A DNA stretch of 64,000 nt from Massilia litorea. GTDB lineage: Bacteria > Pseudomonadota > Gammaproteobacteria > Burkholderiales > Burkholderiaceae_D. Positions 33,506 through 42,410 of the stretch are shown in pieces (position 1 is the first letter of the stretch; each line of letters opens with the position of its first letter). Location of the stretch: NCBI RefSeq assembly GCF_015101885.1, contig NZ_CP062941.1, positions 2,356,001 through 2,420,000 of the forward strand, written 5' to 3'. The translations under genes and the position numbers were made by a program. Below the pieces are notes generated by a model. That model was not told the origin of the DNA. It saw only the letters and a list, made by a program, of their open reading frames with translations, and made no database searches.

Positions 33506-34087
33506 TTAAGCAGCGGCAGCAGCAGCGGCGTTGGCAGCAGCCGGCGCTTTGGCGGCAGCTTGCGAGAACTGCGACACGGCGGCGTTGACGTTGCTTTCGA
33601 TGGCTTCGACAGCCTGCTTGGTGGTCTTGCTGAACTGCTCGTAGCCGGCGTTGGCGTTGCTGATCGCGGTCTTGACGGCGGCGACGAAGGTCTCCGAACC
33701 GGCAGGGGCGTTCTTGCTCACTTCGTCGACCAGGGCGATGACCTTGCGGTTCGCTTCGACGATCTGTCCTTCGGCGGCCTTCGAGAACTCGGCGCCGTTG
33801 GCGGTGGCGATGGCGGCCAGCTGGCGGTTGTAGGCGACGGCTTTCTCGGCGGCAGGCTGGGCCTGGGCGGCGGACAGCTGGAAGAACTCTTGCGGGTCCT
33901 TGGCCGACAGCAGCTGGCGAGCGGTCGCCGAATTGTCAGCCAGGGTGGCGCGGGCGGTATTGAGGTTCAGCTCGACCAGCTTTTCGACGCTTTCGAAGGT
34001 TTTCGCGGTCAGCGACGAAAACAGGGCGAATTGGGTTTCGAAATTGGCTTTGGTGGCATTCGAGAACTGCTCTGGGATTGCAAACAT
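33506..34087 (-). CDS. phaP: Phasin (polyhydroxyalkanoate granule protein)
   Basis: 193 residues from the ATG at 34087 (GGAG upstream). It begins 'MFAIPEQFSNATKANFETQF', the standard Burkholderiales phasin start. The whole protein is helical and rich in Ala, Gln and Glu ('AAQAQPAAEKAVAYNRQLA'), ending in an alanine-rich tail. Phasins coat PHA storage granules and set their number and size. The gene is monocistronic with palindromic operator-like sites upstream, which fits control by PhaR. No PHA synthase is in the window. Confidence 0.94.
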   Translation of the reverse strand: MFAIPEQFSNATKANFETQFALFSSLTAKTFESVEKLVELNLNTARATLADNSATARQLLSAKDPQEFFQLSAAQAQPAAEKAVAYNRQLAAIATANGAEFSKAAEGQIVEANRKVIALVDEVSKNAPAGSETFVAAVKTAISNANAGYEQFSKTTKQAVEAIESNVNAAVSQFSQAAAKAPAAANAAAAAAA

Positions 34088-34394
34088 GAGGATCTCCAAA
34101 CAAGACGTTATAGGAAGGTATGCTGCTAACAACCGGTGCGAATCTGAATGGTGCACCGCAACAGAATCAAGTTTTGCCCATTTTTGAAGCCGCGTCAAGC
34201 TATTTTGGTGCGTCGCACCATGCGATTTTCGATTGTTGTTCTCTTGCATCGGAAGAAATACTTCGAGACAACTTTATATGCGTTTTTCATAGGAAAGAGC
34301 AACATGGCGGCGAGCGGAAGGGTTTTGCCGCCCATGGTAGACTTGTCAACGCGCACTACGCCATCCGGTGTCCCGGCGCCCGACTGATCAGACC
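34088..34394. promoter_or_regulatory. phaP upstream region with GGTGC palindromes (candidate PhaR sites)
   Basis: A perfect 15-bp palindrome TGGTGCGTCGCACCA lies at 34206-34220 and a smaller GGTGCACC at 34150-34157. Between them, on the minus strand, TTGACG (34198-34193) could be the -35 box, with a weak AAAACT -10 at 34175-34170. PhaR repressors bind TGC-rich palindromes at phasin promoters, so these are plausible operators. The remaining part (34230-34394) is the upstream region of the divergent DMT gene and shows no recognised element. Confidence 0.45.
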
Positions 34395-35306
34395 ATGGCC
34401 GACACCACCGCAACCGCAGGCGCAACCACCACGCAGCACCGCTGGCTGGTGCCCGCCTTCTTCGTCTTCCTCTGGAGTACCGGCTTCATCGTGGCCAAGT
34501 TCGGCCTGCCGTATGCGCCGCCGCTGACCTTTCTCCTGTTGCGCTGCCTCGGCGTGCTGCTGGTGCTGGTGCCTATCGTCCTGGTCTCGGGCGCGCCCTG
34601 GCCGCGTGGACGCATCAAGCATGTTGCGGTCGCGGGCTTGCTGCTGCAGGCCGGCTACCTGGGCGGCGTTTGGTGCGCCATCAAGATCGGCATGCCGGCC
34701 GGGCTGTCGGCCTTGATCGTCGGGATGCAGCCAATTTTGACCGCAGTTGCCGCGCCGCTGATCGGCGAGCGGGTGCGTCCGCGCCAGTGGCTCGGCCTGC
34801 TGCTGGGCCTGGGCGGCGTCGCCCTGGTGGTGGCGGCCAAGATCAACCTGGCGGGATTGTCGACGCGCGCCATCCTGTATTGCCTGTTCGCGCTGCTGTC
34901 GATCACGGCCGGCACCATGTACCAGCGCCGCTACTGCCCGCAATTCGACCTGCGCACCGGCACCGTGATCCAGTTCGCCGCCACCGTCGCCGCACTGCTG
35001 CCATGCGCGATTGTTTTCGAACAGTTGGACCCGGCATTGTCTAAAATAGTGTGGAACACCAACTTCGTCGTCGCGCTGCTGTGGTCGGTGTTCGCGCTGT
35101 CGATCGGCGCGATCTTCCTTCTCTTCAAACTCATCCGCCGCAGCAATGCCACCGAGGTGACCAGCCTCCTGTACCTGACTCCGCCCACCACCGCCGTCAT
35201 GGCCTGGCTGCTGTTCGGCGAGTCGCTCAGTCCGCTTGGACTGCTGGGCATGGTGGTGGCCGTCACCGGCGTCGCATTCGTCGTCAAGAAAAAGGAGCTT
35301 CCATGA
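34395..35306 (+). CDS. DMT/EamA-family transporter
   Basis: 303 residues with ten predicted helices in two EamA repeats. The first runs from 'FFVFLWSTGFIVAKFGLPYA' to about 150. The second begins near 'AILYCLFALLSITAGTMYQ' and includes 'VTSLLYLTPPTTAVMAWLLF'. These are inner-membrane exporters of metabolites or amino acids; the substrate cannot be predicted. Its TGA overlaps the ATG of the nitroreductase gene (ATGA), so the two are translationally coupled. Confidence 0.88.
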   Translation: MADTTATAGATTTQHRWLVPAFFVFLWSTGFIVAKFGLPYAPPLTFLLLRCLGVLLVLVPIVLVSGAPWPRGRIKHVAVAGLLLQAGYLGGVWCAIKIGMPAGLSALIVGMQPILTAVAAPLIGERVRPRQWLGLLLGLGGVALVVAAKINLAGLSTRAILYCLFALLSITAGTMYQRRYCPQFDLRTGTVIQFAATVAALLPCAIVFEQLDPALSKIVWNTNFVVALLWSVFALSIGAIFLLFKLIRRSNATEVTSLLYLTPPTTAVMAWLLFGESLSPLGLLGMVVAVTGVAFVVKKKELP

Positions 35307-35998
35307 TCTCAAGCCAGCAACAAGAGGCGGTCGATGCCGCCATCACCTCGCGCCGCTCGATCCGCGCCTTCCTCGACAAGCCGGTGGAGCAGGCCGACAT
35401 CGCGCGCATCCTGGAAGTGGCGGCGCGCGCCCCCTCCGGCACAAACACCCAGCCCTGGAAAGTGTATGTGCTGACCGGCCAGGCCCGGACGGCGCTGTCG
35501 GATGCCATCCTCGCCGTGCACACGCGTCCGGAATTGTCGCGCCAGCACACCGAGGAATACGCCTACTATCCGCGCGAATGGGTATCGCCCTTCATCGACC
35601 GCCGCCGCAAAGTCGGCTGGGATTTATACAGCCTGCTCGGCCTCACGCGCGAGGACAAGGCCGGCATGGCGGCCCAGCACGCGCGCAACTTCCGCTTCTT
35701 CGATGCGCCCGTCGGCCTGATTTTTACCATCGACCGCATCATGGAGCAGGGCTCCTGGCTCGACTACGGCATGTTCCTGCAGAACATCATGGTGGCGGCG
35801 CGCGGACGTGGACTGGACACCTGTCCGCAGGCGGCCTTCACCCAGTACCACCGCATCATTGCCGAGCAGCTGAGCCTGCCGGCTAACGAACGGGTCGTGT
35901 GCGGCATGGCGCTGGGCTGGGCCGATCCCTCAAAAATCGAGAACTCGCTCGTGACCGAACGCGAGCCGCTGTCGACCTTTGTTCATTTTGTAAATTAA
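35303..35998 (+). CDS. Nitroreductase-family FMN oxidoreductase
   Basis: 231 residues. 'ITSRRSIRAFLDKPV' is the N-terminal FMN phosphate-binding Arg-Arg-Ser motif. 'ARAPSGTNTQPWKVYVLTG' and 'MFLQNIMVAARGRGLDTCPQ' complete the flavin pocket, and 'VVCGMALGWADP' is near the end. Family members reduce nitroaromatics, quinones or enals with NAD(P)H, or serve in flavin metabolism. AAGGAG precedes the ATG, which overlaps the transporter stop. Confidence 0.91.
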   Translation: MISSQQQEAVDAAITSRRSIRAFLDKPVEQADIARILEVAARAPSGTNTQPWKVYVLTGQARTALSDAILAVHTRPELSRQHTEEYAYYPREWVSPFIDRRRKVGWDLYSLLGLTREDKAGMAAQHARNFRFFDAPVGLIFTIDRIMEQGSWLDYGMFLQNIMVAARGRGLDTCPQAAFTQYHRIIAEQLSLPANERVVCGMALGWADPSKIENSLVTEREPLSTFVHFVN

Positions 35999-36106
35999 GG
36001 TGTTGCGCCCGTCACACAATTGAGAAAGATCGCCGCACAAGCACGCATGCATCGTGCATCAGTCCGTTGTTGTGCGGCAAAATAGACGCGAGGGTGTTAA
36101 ATTCGC

Positions 36107-36134
36107 TTGCAGTTGAGTTGGAGGCGAATACACT
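36107..36134 (+). promoter_or_regulatory. Possible promoter of the PBP7-type gene
   Basis: TTGCAG (36107-36112), 16-bp spacer, TACACT (36129-36134), 38 nt before the ATG at 36173. Moderate match only. Confidence 0.4.
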
Positions 36135-36172
36135 CATTCATGCCTCATCGGTCGCGTAAAAAGGAAGTAGAA

Positions 36173-37366
36173 ATGTTGAAGCTCCTGTTGTCTGTCCTGG
36201 TTTCGCTGTTCCTCGTCGTCGAGCCCGTGTCGGCCGCCGGCGCCGGTGCCGGCGCGCAGGTCGCTTCAAGCAAACAGAAGCGCCAGGCGGTCAAGAAGAG
36301 GGCCGCCAGACAACCCGTGGCCAAGGCCGGCCGCAAGGGCAAGCGCGAGGAAGCGGCAAACGTTGCCGCCGCCGAGGACCGCCCGCGCCTGATCCGCCGG
36401 GTCGTGAAAGTCAACGGCAAGCGCCGCGTCGTCTACCAGACGATCCGCCGTGCCGCGCCGGCCCTGCTGGCGATCCCCGCGGCGCGCACCGTCGGCGACC
36501 TGGCCGGCCTGAACCAGACGCGCGATCCGCTGTCGCTGGCCTCGAATGTGGCTTTCGTGATGGACCAGAACAGTTCGGAAGTACTGTTCGAAAAGAACGC
36601 CAACGTCGCGCTGCCGATCGCCTCGATCACCAAGCTGATGACCGGCCTGGTCGTGGTCGAAGCGAACCTGGACATGAACCAGGTCCTCACGATTTCCGAG
36701 GACGACGTCGACCGCCACAAATTCAGCAGCTCGCGCCTGCCCGTCGGCGCGCGTATGACACGGGGCAATATGCTGCATATCGCGCTGATGAGTTCGGAGA
36801 ACCGCGCGGCGGCGGCCCTGGGACGAAACTACCCCGGCGGAATCAGCGCCTTCGTGGCGGCGATGAATGCCAAGGCACGCGAACTGGGCATGCACGACAC
36901 CCGTTACGTCGACGCCAATGGCCTGTCGAGCCAGAACGTCTCGAGCGCCCGCGACCTGGCGAAACTGGTGGCGTATGCGCACCAGAAGCCGCTGCTGCGC
37001 CAGTATTCGACCGATCCGGACTGGGTGGTGGAGGCCAGCGGCCGCCCGATGCGCTACAACAATACGAACTACCTGGTGCGCATGCCGGACTGGAACATCG
37101 GCCTGCAGAAGACCGGTTTCATCAACGAAGCAGGGCGGTGCCTGGTGATGCAGGCGATGATCCAGGGCCGCAACGTGATCATGGTCTTCCTCGATTCCAA
37201 GGGCAAGATGTCGCGTACGGCCGACGCCGGGCGCATGCGCCGCTGGCTGGAAGCGCTGGCGCCGGACAGCATCACCCAGCCGACGGCGAGCCCGGTCGCT
37301 ACCAGCGATGCCGTCCCGGCCTCGTTTTCTGCGGTGTCGGCGGCAGCCGTGCTGCAAAAGCGCTGA
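36173..37366 (+). CDS. pbpG: D-alanyl-D-alanine endopeptidase (PBP7 type)
   Basis: 397 residues from the ATG at 36173 (AAGGAAG upstream). A signal peptide (about 1-22) is followed by a long basic, Lys/Arg-rich stretch (33-95) that may bind anionic polymers. The transpeptidase-like domain has all three active-site motifs: 'SITK' (Ser151, Lys154), 'SEN' (208-210) and 'KTG' (313-315). PBP7-type enzymes cut peptide crosslinks of murein in the periplasm. Followed by a 26-bp perfect palindrome that probably acts as a terminator. Confidence 0.92.
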   Translation: MLKLLLSVLVSLFLVVEPVSAAGAGAGAQVASSKQKRQAVKKRAARQPVAKAGRKGKREEAANVAAAEDRPRLIRRVVKVNGKRRVVYQTIRRAAPALLAIPAARTVGDLAGLNQTRDPLSLASNVAFVMDQNSSEVLFEKNANVALPIASITKLMTGLVVVEANLDMNQVLTISEDDVDRHKFSSSRLPVGARMTRGNMLHIALMSSENRAAAALGRNYPGGISAFVAAMNAKARELGMHDTRYVDANGLSSQNVSSARDLAKLVAYAHQKPLLRQYSTDPDWVVEASGRPMRYNNTNYLVRMPDWNIGLQKTGFINEAGRCLVMQAMIQGRNVIMVFLDSKGKMSRTADAGRMRRWLEALAPDSITQPTASPVATSDAVPASFSAVSAAAVLQKR

Positions 37367-37382
37367 CCTGTACGGAGAAAAA

Positions 37383-37408
37383 ACAACGGCGCCCGCGGGC
37401 GCCGTTGT
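37383..37408. terminator. Palindromic terminator between pbpG and the IclR gene
   Basis: A perfect 26-bp palindrome (ACAACGGCGCCCG and its complement) between two convergent genes, with short A/T runs on either side. The T-run is weak, so termination strength is uncertain. Confidence 0.6.
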
Positions 37409-37427
37409 CGTTTATGGCGTTGGTTTC

Positions 37428-38213
37428 TCAGGCCACCGACGCGGCCCGGAAACCGAGCGTCGCCGAAATCTGCCCGGCCGTCTGCACCAGGTCGTCCAGC
37501 CACTCGTCCTGCAGGCGGTCGGCCGGCGCCGAGATCGACAGGCCGGCGACCAGCTTGCCGCTGTCGTCATGGATGCCGGCGGCCATGCAGCGCACGCCCA
37601 GTTCCAGCTCTTCGTTGTCGCGTGCATAGCCGCGCGCCCGTACCAGGCTCAGCTCGCGCTCGAGCTTGGTGAGATCCGTGATCGAATTCTTGTTGTGGCC
37701 GGCAAGGCCCGTGCGCGTGGCATAGGCGCGGATGGCCTTGGCCTCGTCCACCGATAAAAACAGCTTGCCGGTCGAGGTGAGGTGCAGCGGGCCGCGTCCG
37801 CCGATCGCGCGTACCACCTGCATGCCCGAGCGCTCCGAGAAGGCGCGGTCGATGTAGACGATCTCGTCGCCCTGGCGTACCGACAGGTTCACGGTCTGCT
37901 GGGTTTTCTTGTGCAGGGCGCGCATGAAGTCGAGCGCCGCTTCGCGCACCGACAGCCGGCTTTTGACGACATTGCCCAGTTCCAGCAGCCGCATGCCGAG
38001 CCGGTAGGTGCCGGGCTCGACGCGGTCGACGAAGCGGGTGACGACCATGTCGTTGAGGATGCGGTGGGCGGTGGAGGGATGCAGGCCCGACACTTTCGAC
38101 AATTCCTTCAGGCTCACCGGATCGGGATAGGTCGCCAGTGCGTCGAGCAGGGCGACCATGCGCTCAATCACCTGGATCGATGTCTTGGGCGCTTCAAGGG
38201 TTTCGATTTTCAT
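37428..38213 (-). CDS. IclR-family transcriptional regulator
   Basis: 261 residues. The N-terminal winged helix-turn-helix is 'VSLKELSKVSGLHPSTAHRI' plus 'LNDMVVTRFVDRVEPGTYRL'. The C-terminal IclR effector domain contains 'GRGPLHLTSTGKLFLS' and 'ELELGVRCMAAGIHD'. Target and ligand are unknown. It is divergent from dgkA and convergent with pbpG, without an obvious catabolic operon beside it. Confidence 0.92.
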   Translation of the reverse strand: MKIETLEAPKTSIQVIERMVALLDALATYPDPVSLKELSKVSGLHPSTAHRILNDMVVTRFVDRVEPGTYRLGMRLLELGNVVKSRLSVREAALDFMRALHKKTQQTVNLSVRQGDEIVYIDRAFSERSGMQVVRAIGGRGPLHLTSTGKLFLSVDEAKAIRAYATRTGLAGHNKNSITDLTKLERELSLVRARGYARDNEELELGVRCMAAGIHDDSGKLVAGLSISAPADRLQDEWLDDLVQTAGQISATLGFRAASVA

Positions 38214-38367
38214 GATGTGGTTGGTGCAGTGCGGTATCGTCCTTACTTTATACCATAATGCGGAAAGCGGGGACCATTTTGCTAGTACGGTTCATCTAAC
38301 GTACGCCGCGTTCCCGGCCCGGCGCAGAACGGGCATAATGGGATCTTCGTGTCTTCTTAGAAATATA

Positions 38368-38754
38368 ATGGAACATCAGACCAGCGAATTCAAGAGCAAG
38401 AGCGGCTTTAAACGCATTCTGGCCGCGTCGAGCTATACCGTGCAGGGCCTGGTCATGGCCTGGCGTATCGAGCACGCCTTCCGCCAGGAGCTGCTGGTCT
38501 TCGTGCTGGGCCTGATCTTCGCGTTCGTGCTGCCGGTGTCCGCCTTCGAGCGACTGACGCTGATCGGCGTGCTGTTGCTGGTGCTGATCGTCGAACTCAT
38601 CAACTCGGCGATCGAGGCGGTGGTCGACCGGATCTCGCTCGAGCGCCATCCTCTGTCGAAGAACGCCAAGGACTTCGGCAGCGCCGCGGTCGGGCTGACG
38701 GTGCTGCTGGCCGCGATTACCTGGGGCACGGTGCTGTACAACCGCTTCATGTAA
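38368..38754 (+). CDS. dgkA: Diacylglycerol kinase (prokaryotic)
   Basis: 128 residues with three membrane helices. The catalytic signature 'ELINSAIEAVVDRIS' is intact, and 'RIEHAFRQELLVF' marks the N-terminal amphipathic region. It phosphorylates diacylglycerol left over from membrane-derived oligosaccharide or LPS modification. The ATG at 38368 is embedded in AATATAATG with no clear ribosome site. A CATAAT at 38334 could be its -10 element. Confidence 0.93.
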   Translation: MEHQTSEFKSKSGFKRILAASSYTVQGLVMAWRIEHAFRQELLVFVLGLIFAFVLPVSAFERLTLIGVLLLVLIVELINSAIEAVVDRISLERHPLSKNAKDFGSAAVGLTVLLAAITWGTVLYNRFM

Positions 38755-38861
38755 AACAAGGTAGTGACGGCCGAGCAAACTTGTCAAAAATGCCGCAGAA
38801 TAGCTGAACGGCTGCGGCGTCATCAGAACGTCGTGCCTTTTCCCAACTCCTGGAGATGACC

Positions 38862-39500
38862 ATGACCTTACGCCTCGGCGACACCGCACCCGATTTCGAG
38901 CAGGATTCCACGATCGGCCGCATCCGCTTTCACGAGTGGGCAGGCGATTCGTGGGTAGTGCTGTTTTCGCACCCGGCCGACTTCACGCCGGTCTGCACGA
39001 CCGAACTGGGCCTGACGGCCAAGCTCAAGCCCGAATTCGACAAGCGCAACGTCAAGGCGATCGCGCTGTCCGTCGACCCGGCCGAGCAGCACAAGAACTG
39101 GATCAAGGATATCGAGGAAACCCAGCAGACCGTGGTCGGCTTCCCGATCATCGCCGACGCGGATAAATCGGTGTCCACCCTGTACGACATGATCCACCCG
39201 GAAATGTCGGCCACGGCGACCGTGCGTTCGCTGTTCGTGATCGACCCGAAGAAAAAGATCCGCCTGACCATCACCTACCCGATGAGCACTGGCCGCAACT
39301 TCGACGAAGTGCTGCGCGTGATCGACGCGCTGCAGCTGACCGACGGCTATTCGGTGGCGACGCCGGGCAACTGGAAGGATGGGGATGACGTGATCATTCC
39401 GCTGACCGTGCAGGATCCGGCCGTGATCGCCGAAAAATATCCAAAGGGCTTTACGGCGCCGCGGCCGTATCTGCGCTTGACGCCGCAGCCGAACAAGTAA
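38862..39500 (+). CDS. 1-Cys peroxiredoxin (Prx6 type)
   Basis: 212 residues from the ATG at 38862, which has GGAG at 6-nt spacing; the ATG at 38856 overlaps that site and is rejected. The peroxidatic Cys45 is in 'SHPADFTPVCTTELG'. The Prx6 landmarks 'LFVIDPKKKIRL', 'YPMSTGRNFDEVLRVIDALQ' and 'ATPGNWKDGDDVIIP' follow. No resolving Cys is in the standard C-terminal place. It detoxifies peroxides in the cytoplasm. A GCCGCAG/CTGCGGC inverted repeat lies upstream at 38793-38819. Confidence 0.94.
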   Translation: MTLRLGDTAPDFEQDSTIGRIRFHEWAGDSWVVLFSHPADFTPVCTTELGLTAKLKPEFDKRNVKAIALSVDPAEQHKNWIKDIEETQQTVVGFPIIADADKSVSTLYDMIHPEMSATATVRSLFVIDPKKKIRLTITYPMSTGRNFDEVLRVIDALQLTDGYSVATPGNWKDGDDVIIPLTVQDPAVIAEKYPKGFTAPRPYLRLTPQPNK

Positions 39501-39541
39501 GCCTTGCCGCAGCCTTGACGGAACGACGAACGGCTGCGCAC

Positions 39542-39656
39542 CGTAGGGTGGGCACTTGTGCCCACGCGTTCGAACGATTGCACATCGGAACGTATGCCCG
39601 TTGAGGGCGTACATGATCAATCGGTGATCCGCGTGGGCACAAGTGCCCACCCTACG
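39542..39656. repeat. Extragenic palindrome family A, inverted pair 2
   Basis: 28-bp units at 39542-39569 (CGTAGGGTGGGC...GCCCACGCGT) and, inverted, at 39629-39656, 59 bp apart. The spacer has its own matched words (GATTG/CAATC, TATGCCC/GGGCGTA), so the full 115 bp reads as one imperfect palindrome. Located between the peroxiredoxin and TauE/SafE genes. Confidence 0.87.
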
Positions 39657-39767
39657 TTATTTTCCGAATATCGACTCGCGGCTGCGATACCCCCATTCCC
39701 ACTGTACGCATAAGTAAATAAGAAACCCATCGTTTGTCCCACGGCTGACCCAGCTTACCCTTGGGGC

Positions 39768-40541
39768 ATGTTGATGACTTATATTACGGCCGGCTTTGCC
39801 GTCGGCTTGCTGGTCGGAATGACCGGCGTGGGTGGCGGCTCGCTGATGACGCCGCTCCTGACCTTGCTGTTCGGCATCTCTCCGACCGTCGCGGTCGGCA
39901 CCGATCTCGCCTTTGCGTCGATCACCAAGAGCGCCGGCACCATTACCCACCGTTTCAATGGCACCGTCAACTGGGCCATCGTACGCCGCCTGTGCCTGGG
40001 CGCGCTGCCGGCTGCGTTGATCGCGACCCTGATCCTGAGCCAGTTCGGCGCGCTCGACGCACGCATCGGCCAGATCATCCGCTATTCCATCGCCGGCTCG
40101 GTCATGCTGACCGTCGTCGCATTGCTGTTCCGCCGCCGCATGCTGGCCTGGATCAAGGCCCACCCCGAGCGCCAGCTGCAGGGCAAGGCCTTGAGCGCGG
40201 CCACGATCATCGCCGGCGCGGTGCTCGGTACCCTCGTCACCGTGTCCTCGATCGGCGCCGGCGCCGTCGGCGCGACCCTGCTTGTCATGCTGTATCCAAA
40301 ACTGACCCCGGCCGAAGTGGCCGGCACCGACATCGCCTACGCCGTGCCGCTGACCGCGATTGCCGCCGCCGGCCACTGGTGGCTGGGTTCGATCGACTGG
40401 ACGCTGCTGGTCACCCTGCTCATCGGTTCCCTGCCGGGCATTACCCTTGGCTCGATGCTGGCCCGCAAGGTGCCGGAACGCTTCCTGCGCGCGCTACTGG
40501 CGATGACGCTGACCGGCGTCGCCTTCAAGCTGATCTATTAA
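39768..40541 (+). CDS. TauE/SafE-family sulfite/organosulfonate permease
   Basis: 257 residues with eight predicted helices. The duplicated family motifs are 'VGMTGVGGGSLMTPLL' near the N-terminus and 'VSSIGAGAVGATLLVMLYP' at about 140, with 'VAVGTDLAFASITKSAGTIT' and 'EVAGTDIAYAVPLTAIAAAG' between and after. Members export or import sulfite, sulfoacetate or similar anions. It lies 124 bp upstream of the sulfate import operon, so a role in sulfur traffic is plausible but inferred. Confidence 0.87.
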   Translation: MLMTYITAGFAVGLLVGMTGVGGGSLMTPLLTLLFGISPTVAVGTDLAFASITKSAGTITHRFNGTVNWAIVRRLCLGALPAALIATLILSQFGALDARIGQIIRYSIAGSVMLTVVALLFRRRMLAWIKAHPERQLQGKALSAATIIAGAVLGTLVTVSSIGAGAVGATLLVMLYPKLTPAEVAGTDIAYAVPLTAIAAAGHWWLGSIDWTLLVTLLIGSLPGITLGSMLARKVPERFLRALLAMTLTGVAFKLIY

Positions 40542-40665
40542 ACGGTGCAGGCTTCACCACGCTAATAGCATTATTCATCTATACAAATGAAGATTCCTTC
40601 GTTTGGTTTATGAGCCGTAGGTGAGATTATTACAGTCCATTAGAAGAATTTGTAATAAGGACGCT

Positions 40666-41505
40666 ATGCCTTCACTTACGCGCGCGCCGGGCCGGGTCAT
40701 CCCCGGCTTCGGACTGTCGCTCGGGTTCACGATCTTTTATCTCGCGCTGATCGTCCTGATCCCGCTGTCGGCCGTCTTCCTGAAAACGTTCACGATGACC
40801 TGGGAAGCGTTCTGGACGGCGGTTTCGTCCGAGCGCGTGGTCGCCTCCTATAAGCTCAGCTTCGGCGCCTCGTTGATCGCGGCCGGCCTGAACGTGATTT
40901 TCGGCGGCATCGTTGCCTGGGTGCTGGTGCGCTACAAGTTCCCCGGTAAACGCTTCATCGACGCCCTGGTCGACCTGCCGTTCGCGCTGCCGACCGCCGT
41001 GGCCGGCATCACCCTGACCGCCCTGTATTCGAACAATGGCTGGATCGGCAAATACCTCGAACAGTTCGGGATCAAGGTCGCTTTTACCCCGCTCGGCGTG
41101 GTGGTGGCGCTGACCTTCATCGGCCTGCCTTTCGTGGTGCGCACGGTGCAGCCGGTGCTGGAAGAAGCCGAGCGCGAACTGGAAGAAGCGGCCGCCAGCC
41201 TGGGCGCGAGCCCGCTGCAGACCTTCTTCCGCGTGATCTTGCCCTCGATCGTGCCGGCCCTGCTGACCGGCTTCGCGCTCGCCTTTGCGCGCGCCACCGG
41301 AGAGTATGGTTCCGTCATCTTCATCGCCGGCAACCTGCCGATGGTGTCCGAGATCACGCCGCTCTTCATCATCACCAAACTGGAGCAGTACGACTACGCC
41401 GGCGCCACCGCGATCGCGGTCGTGATGCTGGTCGTCTCGTTCATCCTGCTCCTGACGATCAACCTGTTGCAGGCCTGGACCCGCAGAAGGGCAGGCAAGA
41501 AATGA
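40666..41505 (+). CDS. cysT: Sulfate/thiosulfate ABC transporter permease CysT
   Basis: 279 residues from the ATG at 40666 (TAAGG upstream), six membrane helices. '[20 protein letters not shown]' and the EAA loop '[20 protein letters not shown]' are typical of CysT (CysU). It forms the sulfate channel with CysW. Start of the operon cysT-cysW-cysA-LysR, in which each pair of genes overlaps by ATGA. No sulfate-binding protein gene (sbp or cysP) is adjacent. Confidence 0.95.
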   Translation: MPSLTRAPGRVIPGFGLSLGFTIFYLALIVLIPLSAVFLKTFTMTWEAFWTAVSSERVVASYKLSFGASLIAAGLNVIFGGIVAWVLVRYKFPGKRFIDALVDLPFALPTAVAGITLTALYSNNGWIGKYLEQFGIKVAFTPLGVVVALTFIGLPFVVRTVQPVLEEAERELEEAAASLGASPLQTFFRVILPSIVPALLTGFALAFARATGEYGSVIFIAGNLPMVSEITPLFIITKLEQYDYAGATAIAVVMLVVSFILLLTINLLQAWTRRRAGKK

Positions 41506-42410
41506 GCGCAGTCCTGGATAAACCACTCGCGACGCCGCAAACCGCCACGCGTCCCGTGAAAACCAATGCCTTCGAGCCGAACTGGGTGCGCTACACCCTG
41601 ATCGCCGTCGCGCTGCTGTTCCTGACCCTGTTCCTGTTCGTGCCGCTGGTCGCCGTGTTCACCGAAGCGCTGAAAAAGGGCTGGGATACCTATGTCGCAT
41701 CGGTGCTCGACCCGGACGCGATTTCCGCCATCAAGCTGACGCTGATCGCCGCCGGCATCGCGGTGCCGCTGAACCTGGTCTTCGGCGTGGCCGCAGCGTG
41801 GTGTATCGCCAAGTTCGACTTCAAGGGCAAAAGCATCCTGCTGACCCTGATCGACCTGCCGTTCTCGGTCTCGCCGGTGATCGCGGGCCTGATCTACGTG
41901 CTGCTGTTCGGCGCCCAGGGCTGGTTCGGGCAGTGGCTGATGGACCACGACATCAAGATCCTGTTCGCGGTGCCGGGCATCGTGCTGGCGACCGTTTTTA
42001 TTACCTTCCCGTTCGTCGCACGCGAGCTCATTCCCTTGATGCAGCAACAGGGAACCGAGGAAGAAGAAGCGGCGCTGGTGCTGGGCGCCTCGGGCTGGCA
42101 GACCTTCTGGCGCGTGACGCTCCCGAACATCAAATGGGGCCTGCTGTACGGCGTCATCCTGTGCAATGCGCGGGCGATGGGCGAGTTCGGCGCCGTATCC
42201 GTGGTGTCCGGCCACATCCGCGGCGAGACCAACACCATGCCGCTGCAGGTCGAGATTCTCTATAACGAATACAACTTCACGGCCGCGTTTGCGATCGCAT
42301 CCTTGCTGGCGCTGCTCGCGCTGGTGACGCTGGCCGTCAAGTCCTTTATCGAATGGCGTCTGCACCTGTCGATGCGTGCCGACGCCGGTACACCGGAGCG
42401 CCCGCAATGA
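41502..42410 (+). CDS. cysW: Sulfate ABC transporter permease CysW
   Basis: 302 residues, with the ATG overlapping the cysT stop. Six helices, '[20 protein letters not shown]' and the EAA loop '[20 protein letters not shown]' identify CysW. '[19 protein letters not shown]' near the end is also characteristic. Partner of CysT in the inner membrane. Confidence 0.96.
   Translation: MSAVLDKPLATPQTATRPVKTNAFEPNWVRYTLIAVALLFLTLFLFVPLVAVFTEALKKGWDTYVASVLDPDAISAIKLTLIAAGIAVPLNLVFGVAAAWCIAKFDFKGKSILLTLIDLPFSVSPVIAGLIYVLLFGAQGWFGQWLMDHDIKILFAVPGIVLATVFITFPFVARELIPLMQQQGTEEEEAALVLGASGWQTFWRVTLPNIKWGLLYGVILCNARAMGEFGAVSVVSGHIRGETNTMPLQVEILYNEYNFTAAFAIASLLALLALVTLAVKSFIEWRLHLSMRADAGTPERPQ

Noticed and set aside
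40542..40665. CysB-type binding site upstream of cysT
   Set aside because: The stretch is A+T-rich with loose dyads, but no site could be defined with confidence.
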